Below the pieces are notes generated by a model. The model was not told where the DNA came from, made no database searches, and worked only from the letters and a program-made list of their open reading frames with translations. A stretch of 64,000 bases of DNA from a virus. The stretch is taken from IMG/VR virus record IMGVR_UViG_3300044815_000115, positions 39,320 through 103,319 of that record; one strand, written 5' to 3'. A program made the position numbers and the translations under genes. Shown piece after piece: positions 1 through 8,195 of this stretch (positions are counted from its first letter, which is position 1; every line of letters begins with the position of its first letter).

Positions 1-1
1 G

Positions 2-295
2 TTGACCACCCGTGACCGGTACGGCCTGGCCACCCCGGATGTGGATGCGATTGCGGACGGCTTCGACCTGGACGACGTCCTGTTCCGGATGCTCGCGCCG
101 CATGAGATTGCGCGGGCGATGGCGTTCGCGCCGACCTACCTGACGTCGGCAAAGGACAAGCGTACCCAAGTGCGTCTATATGGGAATGCTGTTACGGCGC
201 CGGTGGCCGAGGTCATCATGTCGGCACTGGTCGAGTGCATCACCGGTGTGGAGCTTGAGCGCACCGTCTCCCAACCTGAGCTGGTGGCAGCATGA
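2..295 (+). CDS. DNA (cytosine-5) methyltransferase, C-terminal fragment
   Basis: Only the C-terminal 97 residues lie in the window; the gene begins upstream. The order TTRDRYGLATP, then FRMLAPHEIARAMAF, then GNAVTAPVAEVIMSALVE matches the end of C5-cytosine methyltransferases (target-recognition tail plus motifs IX and X). The family transfers a methyl group from S-adenosylmethionine to cytosine C5; the catalytic PC motif would be outside the window. Phage copies usually protect phage DNA from host restriction. The stop overlaps the next start (ATGA at 292-295). The TTG at 2 is probably an internal codon, not the start. Confidence 0.75.
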   Translation: MTTRDRYGLATPDVDAIADGFDLDDVLFRMLAPHEIARAMAFAPTYLTSAKDKRTQVRLYGNAVTAPVAEVIMSALVECITGVELERTVSQPELVAA

Positions 296-474
296 CCGCC
301 GGAACGTCTGACCGCGGCTGGTGGCTCCGTCTGAGGGCGCGTACCGCCGACGTCCCGCCGTGGCCTGCCGGTGAGCTCGGCCTGTGGAAGTCGCGGGCCC
401 AGTTGGAGCGGGAGCGGGCCGAGAAGAACCGCCGGGCGAACCGGTGCTGGCTGCGGCCGGGGCGTGTGTCGTGA
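292..474 (+). CDS. small basic hypothetical protein
   Basis: A 60-residue Arg/Trp-rich protein with no recognised domain. Its ATG overlaps the methyltransferase stop by four bases and its TGA overlaps the next GTG, so it sits in a translationally coupled chain. Function unknown. Confidence 0.5.
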   Translation: MTAGTSDRGWWLRLRARTADVPPWPAGELGLWKSRAQLERERAEKNRRANRCWLRPGRVS

Positions 475-749
475 GCGTCGGTGCGGTGTTGCTGACCGCG
501 CTGGGCATGGTCCTGGTCGGTGCTGCGACGGGCTGGGTGGCGTGGACGCTGCTGAGTCACGACGCGTACACGCAGGGCGTGCTGGACGAACGGGCGCGCC
601 TGGCGGAGTTGACGCATGGCGGCTGGTATCCGGTCGTGTCGGAGGGCTGGAACCAGCCGGAACAGTCCGGTCGGCATCGCTCACCGGACCGCAAGGCGCC
701 CAGGCCGGTCGAGCCGCAGCCGCCGACACCCGTCCTCCACCTTTCCTGA
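471..749 (+). CDS. small membrane protein, one N-terminal helix
   Basis: 92 residues from GTG 471, chosen because it overlaps the previous stop (GTGA); an upstream ATG in the same frame at 384 would overlap the neighbour heavily. Residues about 4-27 form a hydrophobic helix (SVGAVLLTALGMVLVGAATG), followed by a polar, proline-rich tail. Likely a single-pass inner-membrane protein of unknown role. Confidence 0.55.
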   Translation: MSVGAVLLTALGMVLVGAATGWVAWTLLSHDAYTQGVLDERARLAELTHGGWYPVVSEGWNQPEQSGRHRSPDRKAPRPVEPQPPTPVLHLS

Positions 750-801
750 CCGTTTTTCTCACCCGTCCCTTTGTCGTTTCAGCTCTACCGGAGGCACCCA
801 T

Positions 802-1098
802 ATGTCCGCTGTCGATACGAACACCAGGATTCTGCGGCCGAGCGCGGAGACACGTCAGGCGATTGCCGAGGGCCGCATCCCGGACTGGCAGGCACCTTTG
901 ATCACCCACCGGACCCATGAGGGCAAGCACCGGCTGAACGAGGATTTGACGACCAGGAAGATCCCGGCCGGGCGGATCGCGGCGTTGCGGGAGCGGGTGC
1001 AGTCGGTGCCGGTCGTGTCGGCGCCGGTCCACGTCCACGCGTCGTCGAGCCCGTCGAAGCTGGCGATGCTGTGGTCGAACCTTCGGGGGCGGCGATGA
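802..1098 (+). CDS. hypothetical protein
   Basis: 98 residues from ATG 802, preceded by a GGAGG at 790-794, which decides the start; the same frame is open further upstream but has no signal. A charged N-terminal half is followed by a Val/Ser-rich tail. No family recognised. It starts a new coupled series after a 50-base T-rich gap. Confidence 0.55.
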   Translation: MSAVDTNTRILRPSAETRQAIAEGRIPDWQAPLITHRTHEGKHRLNEDLTTRKIPAGRIAALRERVQSVPVVSAPVHVHASSSPSKLAMLWSNLRGRR

Positions 1099-1337
1099 CC
1101 GTCGAGCAGTTGGAAACGGTCGAGCACGTCTTCTGGATTGTCTTCGCGGTCGGTGTCGGCATGGTCGTGGTGGGGGCAGCCCGTCTGGTCCTGCCCCGCC
1201 TCGTGGCCGCGTTGCGGGTTGTCTCCGAGGCCAGGCGGGACACGACGCCCGGCGTCTGGCGGGTCAACCCGGACACGTGGGATCTAGCGGAGTCCGTCGA
1301 CCCGGTCCGTGAAATCGGGCGGCCGGTCGATGAGTGA
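1095..1337 (+). CDS. small membrane protein
   Basis: 80 residues from ATG 1095, overlapping the previous stop. Residues about 12-33 (HVFWIVFAVGVGMVVVGAAR) are a clear transmembrane helix; the C-terminal half is soluble and charged. Function unknown; with the gene at 471 it is one of two small single-pass proteins here. Confidence 0.55.
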   Translation: MTVEQLETVEHVFWIVFAVGVGMVVVGAARLVLPRLVAALRVVSEARRDTTPGVWRVNPDTWDLAESVDPVREIGRPVDE

Positions 1338-1536
1338 GCGCCGTAACGACTCGCAGCATTTTCCGGCGCTGAACGGGGGCGGTCATCGCCGCCGGAAGGT
1401 CGTCAACCTGCCCGCTGAGACCAGGTTCGCGCTGGATCCTTACGAAACCCGGGCTTTGGAGATCATCGGCGAGTTGGACCGGTGGCTGGCCGCCGAGCAG
1501 GCGCGCGGCAAGCGGCCCGGTGATTCCGGTGAGTAA
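1330..1536 (+). CDS. hypothetical protein
   Basis: 68 residues from ATG 1330, overlapping the previous gene by 8 bases. Basic N-terminus (GGGHRRRKVV) and an acidic/helical C-terminus. No recognised domain. Confidence 0.5.
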   Translation: MSERRNDSQHFPALNGGGHRRRKVVNLPAETRFALDPYETRALEIIGELDRWLAAEQARGKRPGDSGE

Positions 1537-1792
1537 CGCCGAGGTTGACGCCGCCAGCGTGGTGCTGCAAACCCTTCACGCGAAGTTCGTCGCGGCCACG
1601 GACGCCCGGATCCGGGACACGCTGACGCCGATGCTGAGGGAGTCGTCGCAGACCGCCCACGAGTTGGGTGGCGCGCCGGAGGTCCGCGAGGAACGGTCGT
1701 GGCACATCGGCCGGGCGCAAGGCCTGCTGGATGCGCTGCACGCGCTGGCGCCGGTGTTCGGCGGGGAGACGCCGGATCGGGGTGCGTCGTGA
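1529..1792 (+). CDS. hypothetical helical protein
   Basis: 87 residues from GTG 1529 (an in-frame GTG at 1520 is the alternative). Predicted largely helical, with no cysteine clusters or signal peptide. Overlaps both neighbours, as a coupled cistron does. Unknown function. Confidence 0.5.
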   Translation: MSNAEVDAASVVLQTLHAKFVAATDARIRDTLTPMLRESSQTAHELGGAPEVREERSWHIGRAQGLLDALHALAPVFGGETPDRGAS

Positions 1793-1941
1793 CCTGGCGG
1801 GATTCGTGGTTCGGCGTCTTCACGTCCCTCGGCCTCTTCCGGGGCTGGCATGCCCGGGCTGTGGTGCTGGCTGCTGTCGAGGCCGCGGTGGCCGAACAGG
1901 TTCAGGTCCTCGTGCCGGCGCAGCGGGTGGGTGAGCGGTGA
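1789..1941 (+). CDS. very small hypothetical protein
   Basis: 50 residues from GTG 1789, which overlaps the preceding TGA; the GTG at 1938 of the next gene overlaps its own stop. A mildly hydrophobic middle (RAVVLAAVEAAVAEQVQVLV) looks like an amphipathic helix. Unknown function; supported mainly by the precise overlaps. Confidence 0.4.
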   Translation: MTWRDSWFGVFTSLGLFRGWHARAVVLAAVEAAVAEQVQVLVPAQRVGER

Positions 1942-2867
1942 GCGCCGAACCGATCGCCGAGGTTGTCGCCGACATCCGGGCTGGACGCGTTGACCACCCC
2001 GCCGGGTTCGACGCCACCGGCCGCAGGATCAGCAAGGTCTACCTGGAGCGCGCCCAACTTCCGCAGCCGGTCGTGGACTGCACTGCCATCTACGACTCCT
2101 ACATCAGCACCGACAAGGGTGTGTCGCTGTACGACGACCATCCGTCGATCGTGCCGCCGTGGACGGATTCGCTGCTGTGCTGGGTCAACCAGTACGGCAA
2201 CGTCACCGCCTTGCAGACGCACCGTTCCGACTGGGACGGCTCGACGCCCAGCCAGGAGGACTGGTACACGCAGAACGAGGTGGACTGGCCCCGGGTCCGC
2301 TGGATCGCTGAGACGGCGATCTGGATCGGTGGGAGGTCCGGCGACGGCCGGTACATGCCCACGTCAGGCCCGTGTCATCTCCTGCGCCACGCGATCCACG
2401 ACGACGGCTCAGTGGCGGACATCAACTGGGTGGCGCTGATGCACAAGCGCAGCCTGCAGGGTGAGAGGTACGACCTCGGGGATCCGCACACGGGAGTGTG
2501 GGATACGGCGACGGTGATGGTGGGCGCGGTCCTCAACTTCTTGGGCGCCTCGAATGTGGAGGTGGCGGAGCCGCAGCGTGCCCGCCCGATCCGGCGCCGT
2601 CTGGCTCGGACGGGTGTGGCGGTGCAGACGATCGTGGTCCGGCCGCCGGGGAAGCGTCGCGCGGCGTCGTCGGTGCCGCGTCCGATCGAGGCCGGCGAGC
2701 AGGTGTTCAGTCCGGTGCGCGGGCACTTCAGCCGCTACGGACCCGAATTCAACCGGGGCCTTCTGTTCGGCAAGTTCGCCGGAAAGTTCTGGGTCTCGGC
2801 ACATGTCCGCGGCCAGGACGAAGGCGAACCGAGGGACTACGTACTGAGGCCGGCGGGCGCCGCATGA
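1938..2867 (+). CDS. conserved actinophage-type hypothetical protein
   Basis: 309 residues from GTG 1938. The C-terminal segment, with RGHFSRYGPEFNRGLLFGK then GKFWVSAHVRG, resembles the end of proteins that recur in actinobacterial phages and integrative elements and have no assigned function. The central region is rich in Trp and Asp. It is the largest gene before the first regulatory break and lies within the coupled chain. No catalytic motif seen. Confidence 0.65.
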   Translation: MSAEPIAEVVADIRAGRVDHPAGFDATGRRISKVYLERAQLPQPVVDCTAIYDSYISTDKGVSLYDDHPSIVPPWTDSLLCWVNQYGNVTALQTHRSDWDGSTPSQEDWYTQNEVDWPRVRWIAETAIWIGGRSGDGRYMPTSGPCHLLRHAIHDDGSVADINWVALMHKRSLQGERYDLGDPHTGVWDTATVMVGAVLNFLGASNVEVAEPQRARPIRRRLARTGVAVQTIVVRPPGKRRAASSVPRPIEAGEQVFSPVRGHFSRYGPEFNRGLLFGKFAGKFWVSAHVRGQDEGEPRDYVLRPAGAA

Positions 2868-3118
2868 GCCTCGACGATCACCGCTGCGAAACCGTCGTCG
2901 ACTCCGACGGGACGGTCCTCGGGCATGCCCGCGTCTCCCCTGACCTGTCGGATGAGGGCAGGGGGCATCTGGTCGAGGTGATGAAGGCCGCGATCCGGTT
3001 GATGGCCGAGGAGGACGCAGCCGATCCGGAGGGTGCTGCGGAGCGCGGTCGTCGGCAGCAGGCGGCGATTGCGCGGGTTCGGGAACGGGCCCGGCGGTTG
3101 CAGGGTGAAGCCGGGTGA
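2864..3118 (+). CDS. hypothetical helical protein
   Basis: 84 residues from ATG 2864 (ATGA overlap). The C-terminal half is Arg/Glu/Ala-rich and likely coiled (AAERGRRQQAAIARVRERAR). It ends six bases before the convergent minus-strand gene at 3124, so it closes the first plus-strand block. Confidence 0.5.
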   Translation: MSLDDHRCETVVDSDGTVLGHARVSPDLSDEGRGHLVEVMKAAIRLMAEEDAADPEGAAERGRRQQAAIARVRERARRLQGEAG

Positions 3119-3123
3119 AGACC

Positions 3124-3384
3124 TCAGTCCTCGGAGCGTGGCTTTTTCCTCGACGGCTTACCCGGACGACCACCCGGGATGCCCGCCTCACGAGCCAGCG
3201 TGCGGATGTGGGTGCTGGTGAACGGCACTCTTCCGTAGACCTCGCCGGGCTGGGCTCCTGCCCGAAGTGCTTCCAGGGCGCGTGCGATCACAGCCTCGTG
3301 CGCGCGATTTCTCGCGGCGTCGGCTTCCTTGTAGCGCTCGCTGGCTTCGGTGAGCTCCTTCAGCGCGTCGGTCGGGGTGGTCAT
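3124..3384 (-). CDS. small helix-turn-helix-like DNA-binding protein
   Basis: 86 residues. An N-terminal helical segment (residues about 8-35) is followed by a probable HTH, TSTHIRTLAREAGIPGGRPG, and a basic tail (KPSRKKPRSED). Its layout matches the other minus-strand protein at 12501-12746, a coil followed by HTH. It is divergent from 3484, and the 99-base gap holds CTTACGTAAG-type palindromes, so an autoregulating repressor is the likely role. Target and ligand unknown. Confidence 0.6.
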   Translation of the reverse strand: MTTPTDALKELTEASERYKEADAARNRAHEAVIARALEALRAGAQPGEVYGRVPFTSTHIRTLAREAGIPGGRPGKPSRKKPRSED

Positions 3385-3483
3385 GCCGACACCTTAGCGG
3401 AAGTGGCTTGCGTAAGTCACTGCCGGAGCCGTAAGCTGCTTACGTAAGGCAAATCCGTAAGATCATTTCGGAAGGAATCTCTG
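3385..3483. promoter_or_regulatory. divergent control region with GTAAG operators
   Basis: The gap between the divergent genes at 3384 and 3484 holds GTAAG four times (3412, 3431, 3444, 3457). CTTACGTAAG (3439-3448) is a perfect 10-base palindrome and CTTGCGTAAG (3407-3416) a one-mismatch copy 32 bases away, about three helical turns. GTAAG-CTG-CTTAC (3431-3443) is a further inverted repeat. GGAAGGA at 3470-3476 is the ribosome site for the TTG at 3484. The expected binder is the HTH protein at 3124 or the regulator at 3484. Confidence 0.6.
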
Positions 3484-4346
3484 TTGACTCAGCCCGATCT
3501 CGCTCTGACGGAGTCCCGCACCCTGCGTGCGCAGCACATGACCCGTACCGAGGTGCTCGACAAGGTGGGCTCGCTGAGCCTGCTCGCGGACGACATTCAC
3601 GCGACGACTGACCTGGTCGCCAGCTACTTCGAGGTTGACGCCGAGACCATCAAGAAGCTCGTCCAGCGCAACCGGACGGCATGCGGGTCGTCAAGGGCGA
3701 CGAACTCCGGGCCATGGTGAGGGACAATCCGTCCCTCACCTACGCCAGTTCACTGGCCCTCTTTACCCGACGCGCGATCCTCAACGTCGGCCAACTGCTG
3801 ACCAGTTCCTCGATCGCCGTTGACGTTCGCCGCTATCTCCTCAACGTCGAACACTCCGCGCCATCCGAGGCCCGCGCGGCGGCCGTTCAGGCCGTTGCCG
3901 AAGCGCCAAACCCGGTCATCGAGCGGGCCAATGTTGCGCAGGCTCACCTGGCAGTGATCGAGGCAGCCAAGTCAACTGGCGTGCTCGACGCCGAGTGGCT
4001 CGCCAGCAAGGCGTATGTCGCGGTCGCTCGAGGTTTGAGCGAAGAGCCCGAGGTGCCGATCGAGTTGCACCCGCTCTATGTGCCGGACTACCTAGCGGAA
4101 AAGGGCCTGACGAGGAAGGAGATCACCTCGGAGCAGTCCTGGTTCAGCAAGCGCGTCAAGGCGCTGGCCGAGGCAGATGGCGTCGAGGTTCCTCGCCCCC
4201 GATACGCAGACCTCGTCAACGGCCAGATCCGTAAGACGATCGCTTGGAAGCAGAAGCACCTGCCCTACTTCGAACAGGTCTGGAACACGCATTGCGCTGA
4301 GAAATACGCCCGCCCAATGTTCCTTGAGCTTGGCGGTGCGGCATGA
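3484..4346 (+). pseudogene. phage regulator (antirepressor-like), split by a frameshift
   Basis: Frame A (3484-3720, TTG start with GGAAGGA) gives residues up to TIKKLVQRNR and then an out-of-register tail. Frame B (3681-4346) carries on as GMRVVKGDELRAM, followed by SLALFTRRAILNVGQLL and RRYLLNVE. Together they match the layout of a known actinobacterial phage regulator family, in which YFEV, SLV and NGYRVL motifs lie in one reading frame. Frame B is -1 to frame A, with a few residues missing at the junction. No slippery heptamer is visible, so an indel is likelier than programmed shifting. Frame B could also be made from ATG 3681 by coupling. Confidence 0.55.
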
Positions 4347-4672
4347 CCACCAACGCTGCCGTCTACATCACCGCCGACGAAGCCCTCGCCGCGATCCGCG
4401 ACGCCGCCTGGATCCAGTACGACTACGACAAGGCCACCTGCGGGCATCCCGGCTGTACCGAACACCCCGACGAGAGTCGTCGTCGAATCCACACCCAAAG
4501 TTCGCACGGCTTCGGCGCCGACTGGGACCTCGATAAGGCTGAGGCGTTCGTCCGTACCGCCCAGCGGTGCGCGTGGGTAAACGGCCTCGTCCGTCACGCA
4601 CTAGGCGTCATCGGTGCTGACGGCCGCGCGATCTACTTCGACGCCAAGCGGCCCACGGACGGTGCGGCATGA
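4343..4672 (+). CDS. hypothetical protein
   Basis: 109 residues, ATGA overlap with the regulator upstream. Contains CGHPGCTEHPDESRRRIH, a possible Cys/His metal site, then a Trp-containing C-terminal half. Part of a run of small Cys-containing proteins up to 5723. Unknown function. Confidence 0.55.
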   Translation: MTTNAAVYITADEALAAIRDAAWIQYDYDKATCGHPGCTEHPDESRRRIHTQSSHGFGADWDLDKAEAFVRTAQRCAWVNGLVRHALGVIGADGRAIYFDAKRPTDGAA

Positions 4673-4944
4673 GCGCCCCCGTCTACTTCAACCTGGCCGC
4701 CGCCGAGGCTGCGGAGGACCGGGAGGAGAACGGCGTAGACCTGCTCCCCGGCGACCGCAAGCTGATTGACGCCCTGGACGGCTGGCGCCAGCAGGAGTGG
4801 GACGCCTACTGGCAGCCGATCTGGGAGGCCGAGGACAAGGCGCGGCTGGCCGAGTGGCTGGCCGACAAGTGCCCGGCGTGTGAGGACGGCGGCACCGGCC
4901 CGGTCTGCGACGAGTGCGCCGACGACGAAGAGGCAGCGGCATGA
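4669..4944 (+). CDS. small acidic zinc-ribbon-like protein
   Basis: 91 residues, ATGA overlap. Acidic helical body, then a C-terminal CPACEDGGTGPVCDEC, two CxxC pairs that would bind one zinc. No larger domain recognised. Confidence 0.6.
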   Translation: MSAPVYFNLAAAEAAEDREENGVDLLPGDRKLIDALDGWRQQEWDAYWQPIWEAEDKARLAEWLADKCPACEDGGTGPVCDECADDEEAAA

Positions 4945-5153
4945 CCGACTACGACGCCATGCACGCCGGCCGTTCCTGGTCCGGCACTCCCCTCGAAGAT
5001 GCCTGCCCGTGCCCGAAGAAACCGTGCGGGCTGGTCGCGTACAACGAGGCCGACCCCGACTGTGTGCAGCACGGCCGTAACCACCCGGCGAAGACGATGC
5101 GCCAGGGCCACACACCGGATCGGTGTAAGCCGCGCATGGATGCTGCCTCATGA
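4941..5153 (+). CDS. small Cys-rich conserved actinophage protein
   Basis: 70 residues from ATG 4941 (ATGA overlap). The DACPCPKKPCGLV segment followed by CVQHGRN, KTMRQGH and DRCKPR is a pattern often seen in small actinophage proteins and is probably a metal-binding fold. Function unknown in the family. Confidence 0.65.
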   Translation: MTDYDAMHAGRSWSGTPLEDACPCPKKPCGLVAYNEADPDCVQHGRNHPAKTMRQGHTPDRCKPRMDAAS

Positions 5154-5347
5154 CCGCCCCGCTGGACCGCCGAGAAATCGAGGTCGAGACGCTGCGTCGT
5201 GTCGCCGCCCACGTACACGACATGGCCGAACGTGGCGGATCTCCCGCCGTAGCTGAGGCGTTGCACGCGGTTTCCCGTGCGGTACGCCGGTGGGCCGACA
5301 ACGCCGTCGACGGCACGGACTCCGCCTTCCTGGGTGGTGACTCGTGA
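5150..5347 (+). CDS. hypothetical helical protein
   Basis: 65 residues, ATGA overlap; almost entirely helical and rich in Arg and Ala (RREIEVETLRRVAAHVHDMA). No recognised domain. Confidence 0.5.
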   Translation: MTAPLDRREIEVETLRRVAAHVHDMAERGGSPAVAEALHAVSRAVRRWADNAVDGTDSAFLGGDS

Positions 5348-5511
5348 CCACCCCGACCGTCCACACGATCCAACTCGACCAGTTCCGTCCCGGCCGTTGG
5401 CGGTCCTCCTGCTCGTGCGGCAAGTACAAGTCGTCCGGCTACAGCTACAAGGGCAGCGCTGAGGGCGCCTGGGAGTCACACGTCCGGTCCAAGACCCGGG
5501 GCACCACATGA
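5344..5511 (+). CDS. small Cys-containing protein (55 aa)
   Basis: GTG 5344 overlaps the previous TGA and its own TGA overlaps the ATG at 5508, so it fills the gap exactly. The sequence contains WRSSCSCGKYKSSGYSYKGS and resembles a short zinc-knuckle protein. Unknown function. Confidence 0.5.
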   Translation: MTTPTVHTIQLDQFRPGRWRSSCSCGKYKSSGYSYKGSAEGAWESHVRSKTRGTT

Positions 5512-5723
5512 CCGCGGCCACGACCACCGCCTCGGACACGCTGGCCCGCCTCGACGACGGCAGTCTCCTGCCCGGCGACCGCGCCGTCATTGAGGTGTTC
5601 GAACGCCACCTCCAGTGGGGGGCGCAGCGTTTCTGCCTCGTCTGCGGCGAGCCGGGCGGACCCGAATGCGACAGCTGCCACTCAGCCCATGACCGCACCA
5701 TCACCCGCCTCACAGACATCTGA
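5508..5723 (+). CDS. small zinc-ribbon-like protein
   Basis: 71 residues with FCLVCGEPGGPECDSCHSAH, a CxxC-x7-CxxC ribbon near the C-terminus. Last gene of this small-protein run before the recombination genes. Unknown function. Confidence 0.55.
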   Translation: MTAATTTASDTLARLDDGSLLPGDRAVIEVFERHLQWGAQRFCLVCGEPGGPECDSCHSAHDRTITRLTDI

Positions 5724-5732
5724 GGAGTCACC

Positions 5733-6794
5733 ATGACACTGCGCACCCGTAAGCCCAGCGGCAAAATGGCCCCACCCGTGATCCTCCTCGAAGGAGGCGA
5801 GGGCGCCGGCAAGAGCTGGGCGGCAGCTGCCCTGTCCGCTTCGGACAAGGTCGGGCGTACCTTCTGGCTGCAGGTCGGCACCGAAGTGACCGCCGACGAA
5901 TACGGCGCCATCCCCGGTGTCCGCTACGAGATCGTCGAGCACGACGGGTCCTGGCGGCAGATCTTCGGTGCGGTCACCGACGCCAAGGTCGAGGCCGAGC
6001 AGGAACGCAAGCGCGGAGCCAAGCCGGCCGTCCTGGTCATCGACACCGTCGGTGCCCTTTGGGAGATGCTCTCCGACTGGGCATACAACCGCGCCAAGGG
6101 GTCCAAGAAGAACCAGGCCAAGCTGGCCGAGGATCCGAACGCCGAAATCGACGTCACCACCAACTTCTGGAACGACGCGACCGGCCGCTGGCGCAAGCTC
6201 ATGACCACGGCACTCACCTTCCCCGGCATCGTCGTTCTGCTGTCCCGGGGACGGGAGACGGTTCTCATGCAGAACGGCCAGCCCGTCATGGGCAAGACGG
6301 ACTACAAGGTCGAGGGTCAGAAAGGCCTCACCTTCGACGTCCCGGTGTGGTTGCGGATGACGCGGGACATGGGCCCGCACACCTGCCGGATCATGAAGCT
6401 CCGCTCGGTGCACAACGCGATCGATCCCCCGGTGCCCGGCACAGCTCAGCCCCGCAACCCGGGCAAGGTGCTGCCGGACTTCACCCTCGAGCGGCTGATC
6501 TTCGAGTACATCAAGTTCACCCCGGAGGGCTCCGAGGAGCGGGTGCTGGTGCCGATGAAGCCCGGCTCGGACGCCCCCCTGTCGGAGGCTGCCTCGATCC
6601 TCGAGTTGGCGGTGACGTCGGCCGAGGACGTCGAGAAGCAGTTGCGGGCCGCGTACGGCCGGATCAAGCCCGCATTGGACAACAACGACATCAGCGTCCT
6701 CGAGGCGGACTACCTGAATTCGCTGGTGGCACGCCGCAAGGAAGCGATGTCCGCCAAGCCCGCCAAGGCTGAGCCTGTCGAGGCGGCTGCCTGA
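5733..6794 (+). CDS. Sak4/RecA-like single-strand annealing ATPase
   Basis: 353 residues with GAGGAG at 5722-5727 before the ATG. Walker A is GGEGAGKS at residues 21-28 and a Walker B-like AVLVIDTVG ends in Asp104. Size and layout match the phage RecA-core (Sak4-type, AAA_24) ATPases that promote annealing or recombination in cooperation with single-strand-binding proteins. It lies among DNA-processing genes (HNH nuclease, sliding clamp, VRR-NUC). The Lys/Ala tail after residue 330 is low complexity. An AAA ATPase with another DNA role remains possible. Confidence 0.75.
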   Translation: MTLRTRKPSGKMAPPVILLEGGEGAGKSWAAAALSASDKVGRTFWLQVGTEVTADEYGAIPGVRYEIVEHDGSWRQIFGAVTDAKVEAEQERKRGAKPAVLVIDTVGALWEMLSDWAYNRAKGSKKNQAKLAEDPNAEIDVTTNFWNDATGRWRKLMTTALTFPGIVVLLSRGRETVLMQNGQPVMGKTDYKVEGQKGLTFDVPVWLRMTRDMGPHTCRIMKLRSVHNAIDPPVPGTAQPRNPGKVLPDFTLERLIFEYIKFTPEGSEERVLVPMKPGSDAPLSEAASILELAVTSAEDVEKQLRAAYGRIKPALDNNDISVLEADYLNSLVARRKEAMSAKPAKAEPVEAAA

Positions 6795-7273
6795 TGGGCG
6801 ACATGAAGGCCGGCGGCCGTACCGCGATGGCGGCGAAGCTGATCGCCGACGTGGTGACCGCCGAGCACAAGCCCGCCAAGGCGGGCCTGCTCGCGGACAT
6901 GCTCGATGGTGGTGTGGAGCGGGTCGGGGTCACCGACGATGACGGGGCGAAGCTGGGCGCGGTCTCGTTGACTGTGCGCGGTCCGGCGCCCCAGGTGGTC
7001 GACGACCGGGCGTTCCTCGCGTGGGTGTTGAAGCGCTACCCAGACGAGATCGTTCAGGCGGTCCGCGCGTCGTTCACGGAGAAGCTACTGGCCGGCGCGA
7101 AAGCGGTCGGTGAGCCGATCGACCCGGCGACCGGTGAGCTGATCGACGGCGTGGACATGGTGGCGGGTGAGCCGTATCTGACGGTGCGCCCGACCGCTGA
7201 GGCGAAGGAGCGGATGCGGGAGACGATCCTCGCGTCCGGCCTGCTTCAGCTCACCTCGGGTGACGCGGCATGA
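6794..7273 (+). CDS. hypothetical protein of the recombination cluster
   Basis: 159 residues, TGATG overlap with the Sak4-like gene. Mixed alpha/beta composition with no motif recognised (VDDRAFLAWVLKRYPDEIVQAV, then a C-terminal helical part). The coupling suggests joint expression with the annealing ATPase. Confidence 0.6.
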   Translation: MGDMKAGGRTAMAAKLIADVVTAEHKPAKAGLLADMLDGGVERVGVTDDDGAKLGAVSLTVRGPAPQVVDDRAFLAWVLKRYPDEIVQAVRASFTEKLLAGAKAVGEPIDPATGELIDGVDMVAGEPYLTVRPTAEAKERMRETILASGLLQLTSGDAA

Positions 7274-7656
7274 CTGACGTCGAAGTCACCTCGGTAGCCC
7301 AGCCCACCGAGGCTCAGACCCCGGTTACGGCCGAGGATGCCATCGACTTCTGCATCAGGCAGTTGCGCCGGGCGCCGGACATCATCAAGGAACGTTTCAA
7401 GGCGTACAACGCGTTGAAACACGCCCTAGACATCAAGATGGCGCAGGTCGCCGACGCGACCGAGGGCACTGAACTGGCGAAGAAGCGTGCGGCGACCATC
7501 GCCTGCATCAGCGAGCGGCAGGCGATGGACAGCGCGCACGAGGCGTACAAGTACGCGCAGGCGCGCGCCCGTGCACTGGAAAAGGAACTGTCGGGGCTGC
7601 AGTCGGTCAACAAGTCGGTCACGAACTCGTACAACACGAGCGGGTGGCGGTCGTGA
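7270..7656 (+). CDS. hypothetical helical protein of the recombination cluster
   Basis: 128 residues, ATGA overlap. Largely helical, with a C-terminal YKYAQARARALEKELSGLQS followed by NKSV and a short tail. Similar short proteins recur beside phage recombination genes. No activity can be assigned. Confidence 0.6.
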   Translation: MTDVEVTSVAQPTEAQTPVTAEDAIDFCIRQLRRAPDIIKERFKAYNALKHALDIKMAQVADATEGTELAKKRAATIACISERQAMDSAHEAYKYAQARARALEKELSGLQSVNKSVTNSYNTSGWRS

Positions 7657-8195
7657 AGCGCGGCGGCGAGCTCAAGCGCGCCAAGCCGCTCGAACGGAAG
7701 TCGGCGCTTACCGCATCGCCGCTCGCACGCTCGTCGCTGCACGCCAATCAGGCGAACCAGCGTCACCAGCCGAAAGCGCAGCGCCGCAACACGGGCCCGT
7801 CCGGCAAGGTCGTCGCCCAGATCGCCCAGCGTGACGAGTGGTCCTGTTTCCGCTGCGGCGGTTCGTGTCACGGTCGGCGCGGCGTCGACTGGTCTGTTCA
7901 GCATCGCCGGGCCCGGGGGATGGGCGGGACGAGACGGCCGGACGCGAACGAGCCGCAGAACCTGATCCTGCTCTGCGGGTCCGCGACGTCGCCTGGCGGC
8001 TGTCACCTGCGCGTCGAGCAACGCCACGCCTCCGACGCTTCCGCCGGGTGGGGGATCAAGCAGTCCGAGAACCCGCTGCAGGTGCCTGTTCTGCACTGGC
8101 AGTACGGCCTGGTCTTCCTCTGGGCTGACGGCGGCTTCGGCTCCCGGCCCGCAACGACTTCCAATCCGACCGCCGAGGAGGCGACCTTTTCATGA
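7653..8195 (+). CDS. HNH endonuclease
   Basis: 180 residues from GTG 7653, overlapping the previous stop (an in-frame GTG lies at 7644). A CFRCGGSCHG zinc pair is followed by WSVQHRRARGMGGT (the first H of HNH), ANEPQNLILLCGSATSPGGCHLRVE (the N and final H region). The order matches actinophage HNH proteins that nick or cut DNA with a single metal. The N-terminus is strongly basic. Its place between recombination and clamp genes favours a role in DNA metabolism rather than a homing role. Confidence 0.8.
   Translation: MKRGGELKRAKPLERKSALTASPLARSSLHANQANQRHQPKAQRRNTGPSGKVVAQIAQRDEWSCFRCGGSCHGRRGVDWSVQHRRARGMGGTRRPDANEPQNLILLCGSATSPGGCHLRVEQRHASDASAGWGIKQSENPLQVPVLHWQYGLVFLWADGGFGSRPATTSNPTAEEATFS

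Noticed and set aside
3484-4346. Programmed frameshift in the regulator
   Set aside because: No slippery heptamer near 3660-3681, and residues expected at the junction are missing, so an indel is preferred.
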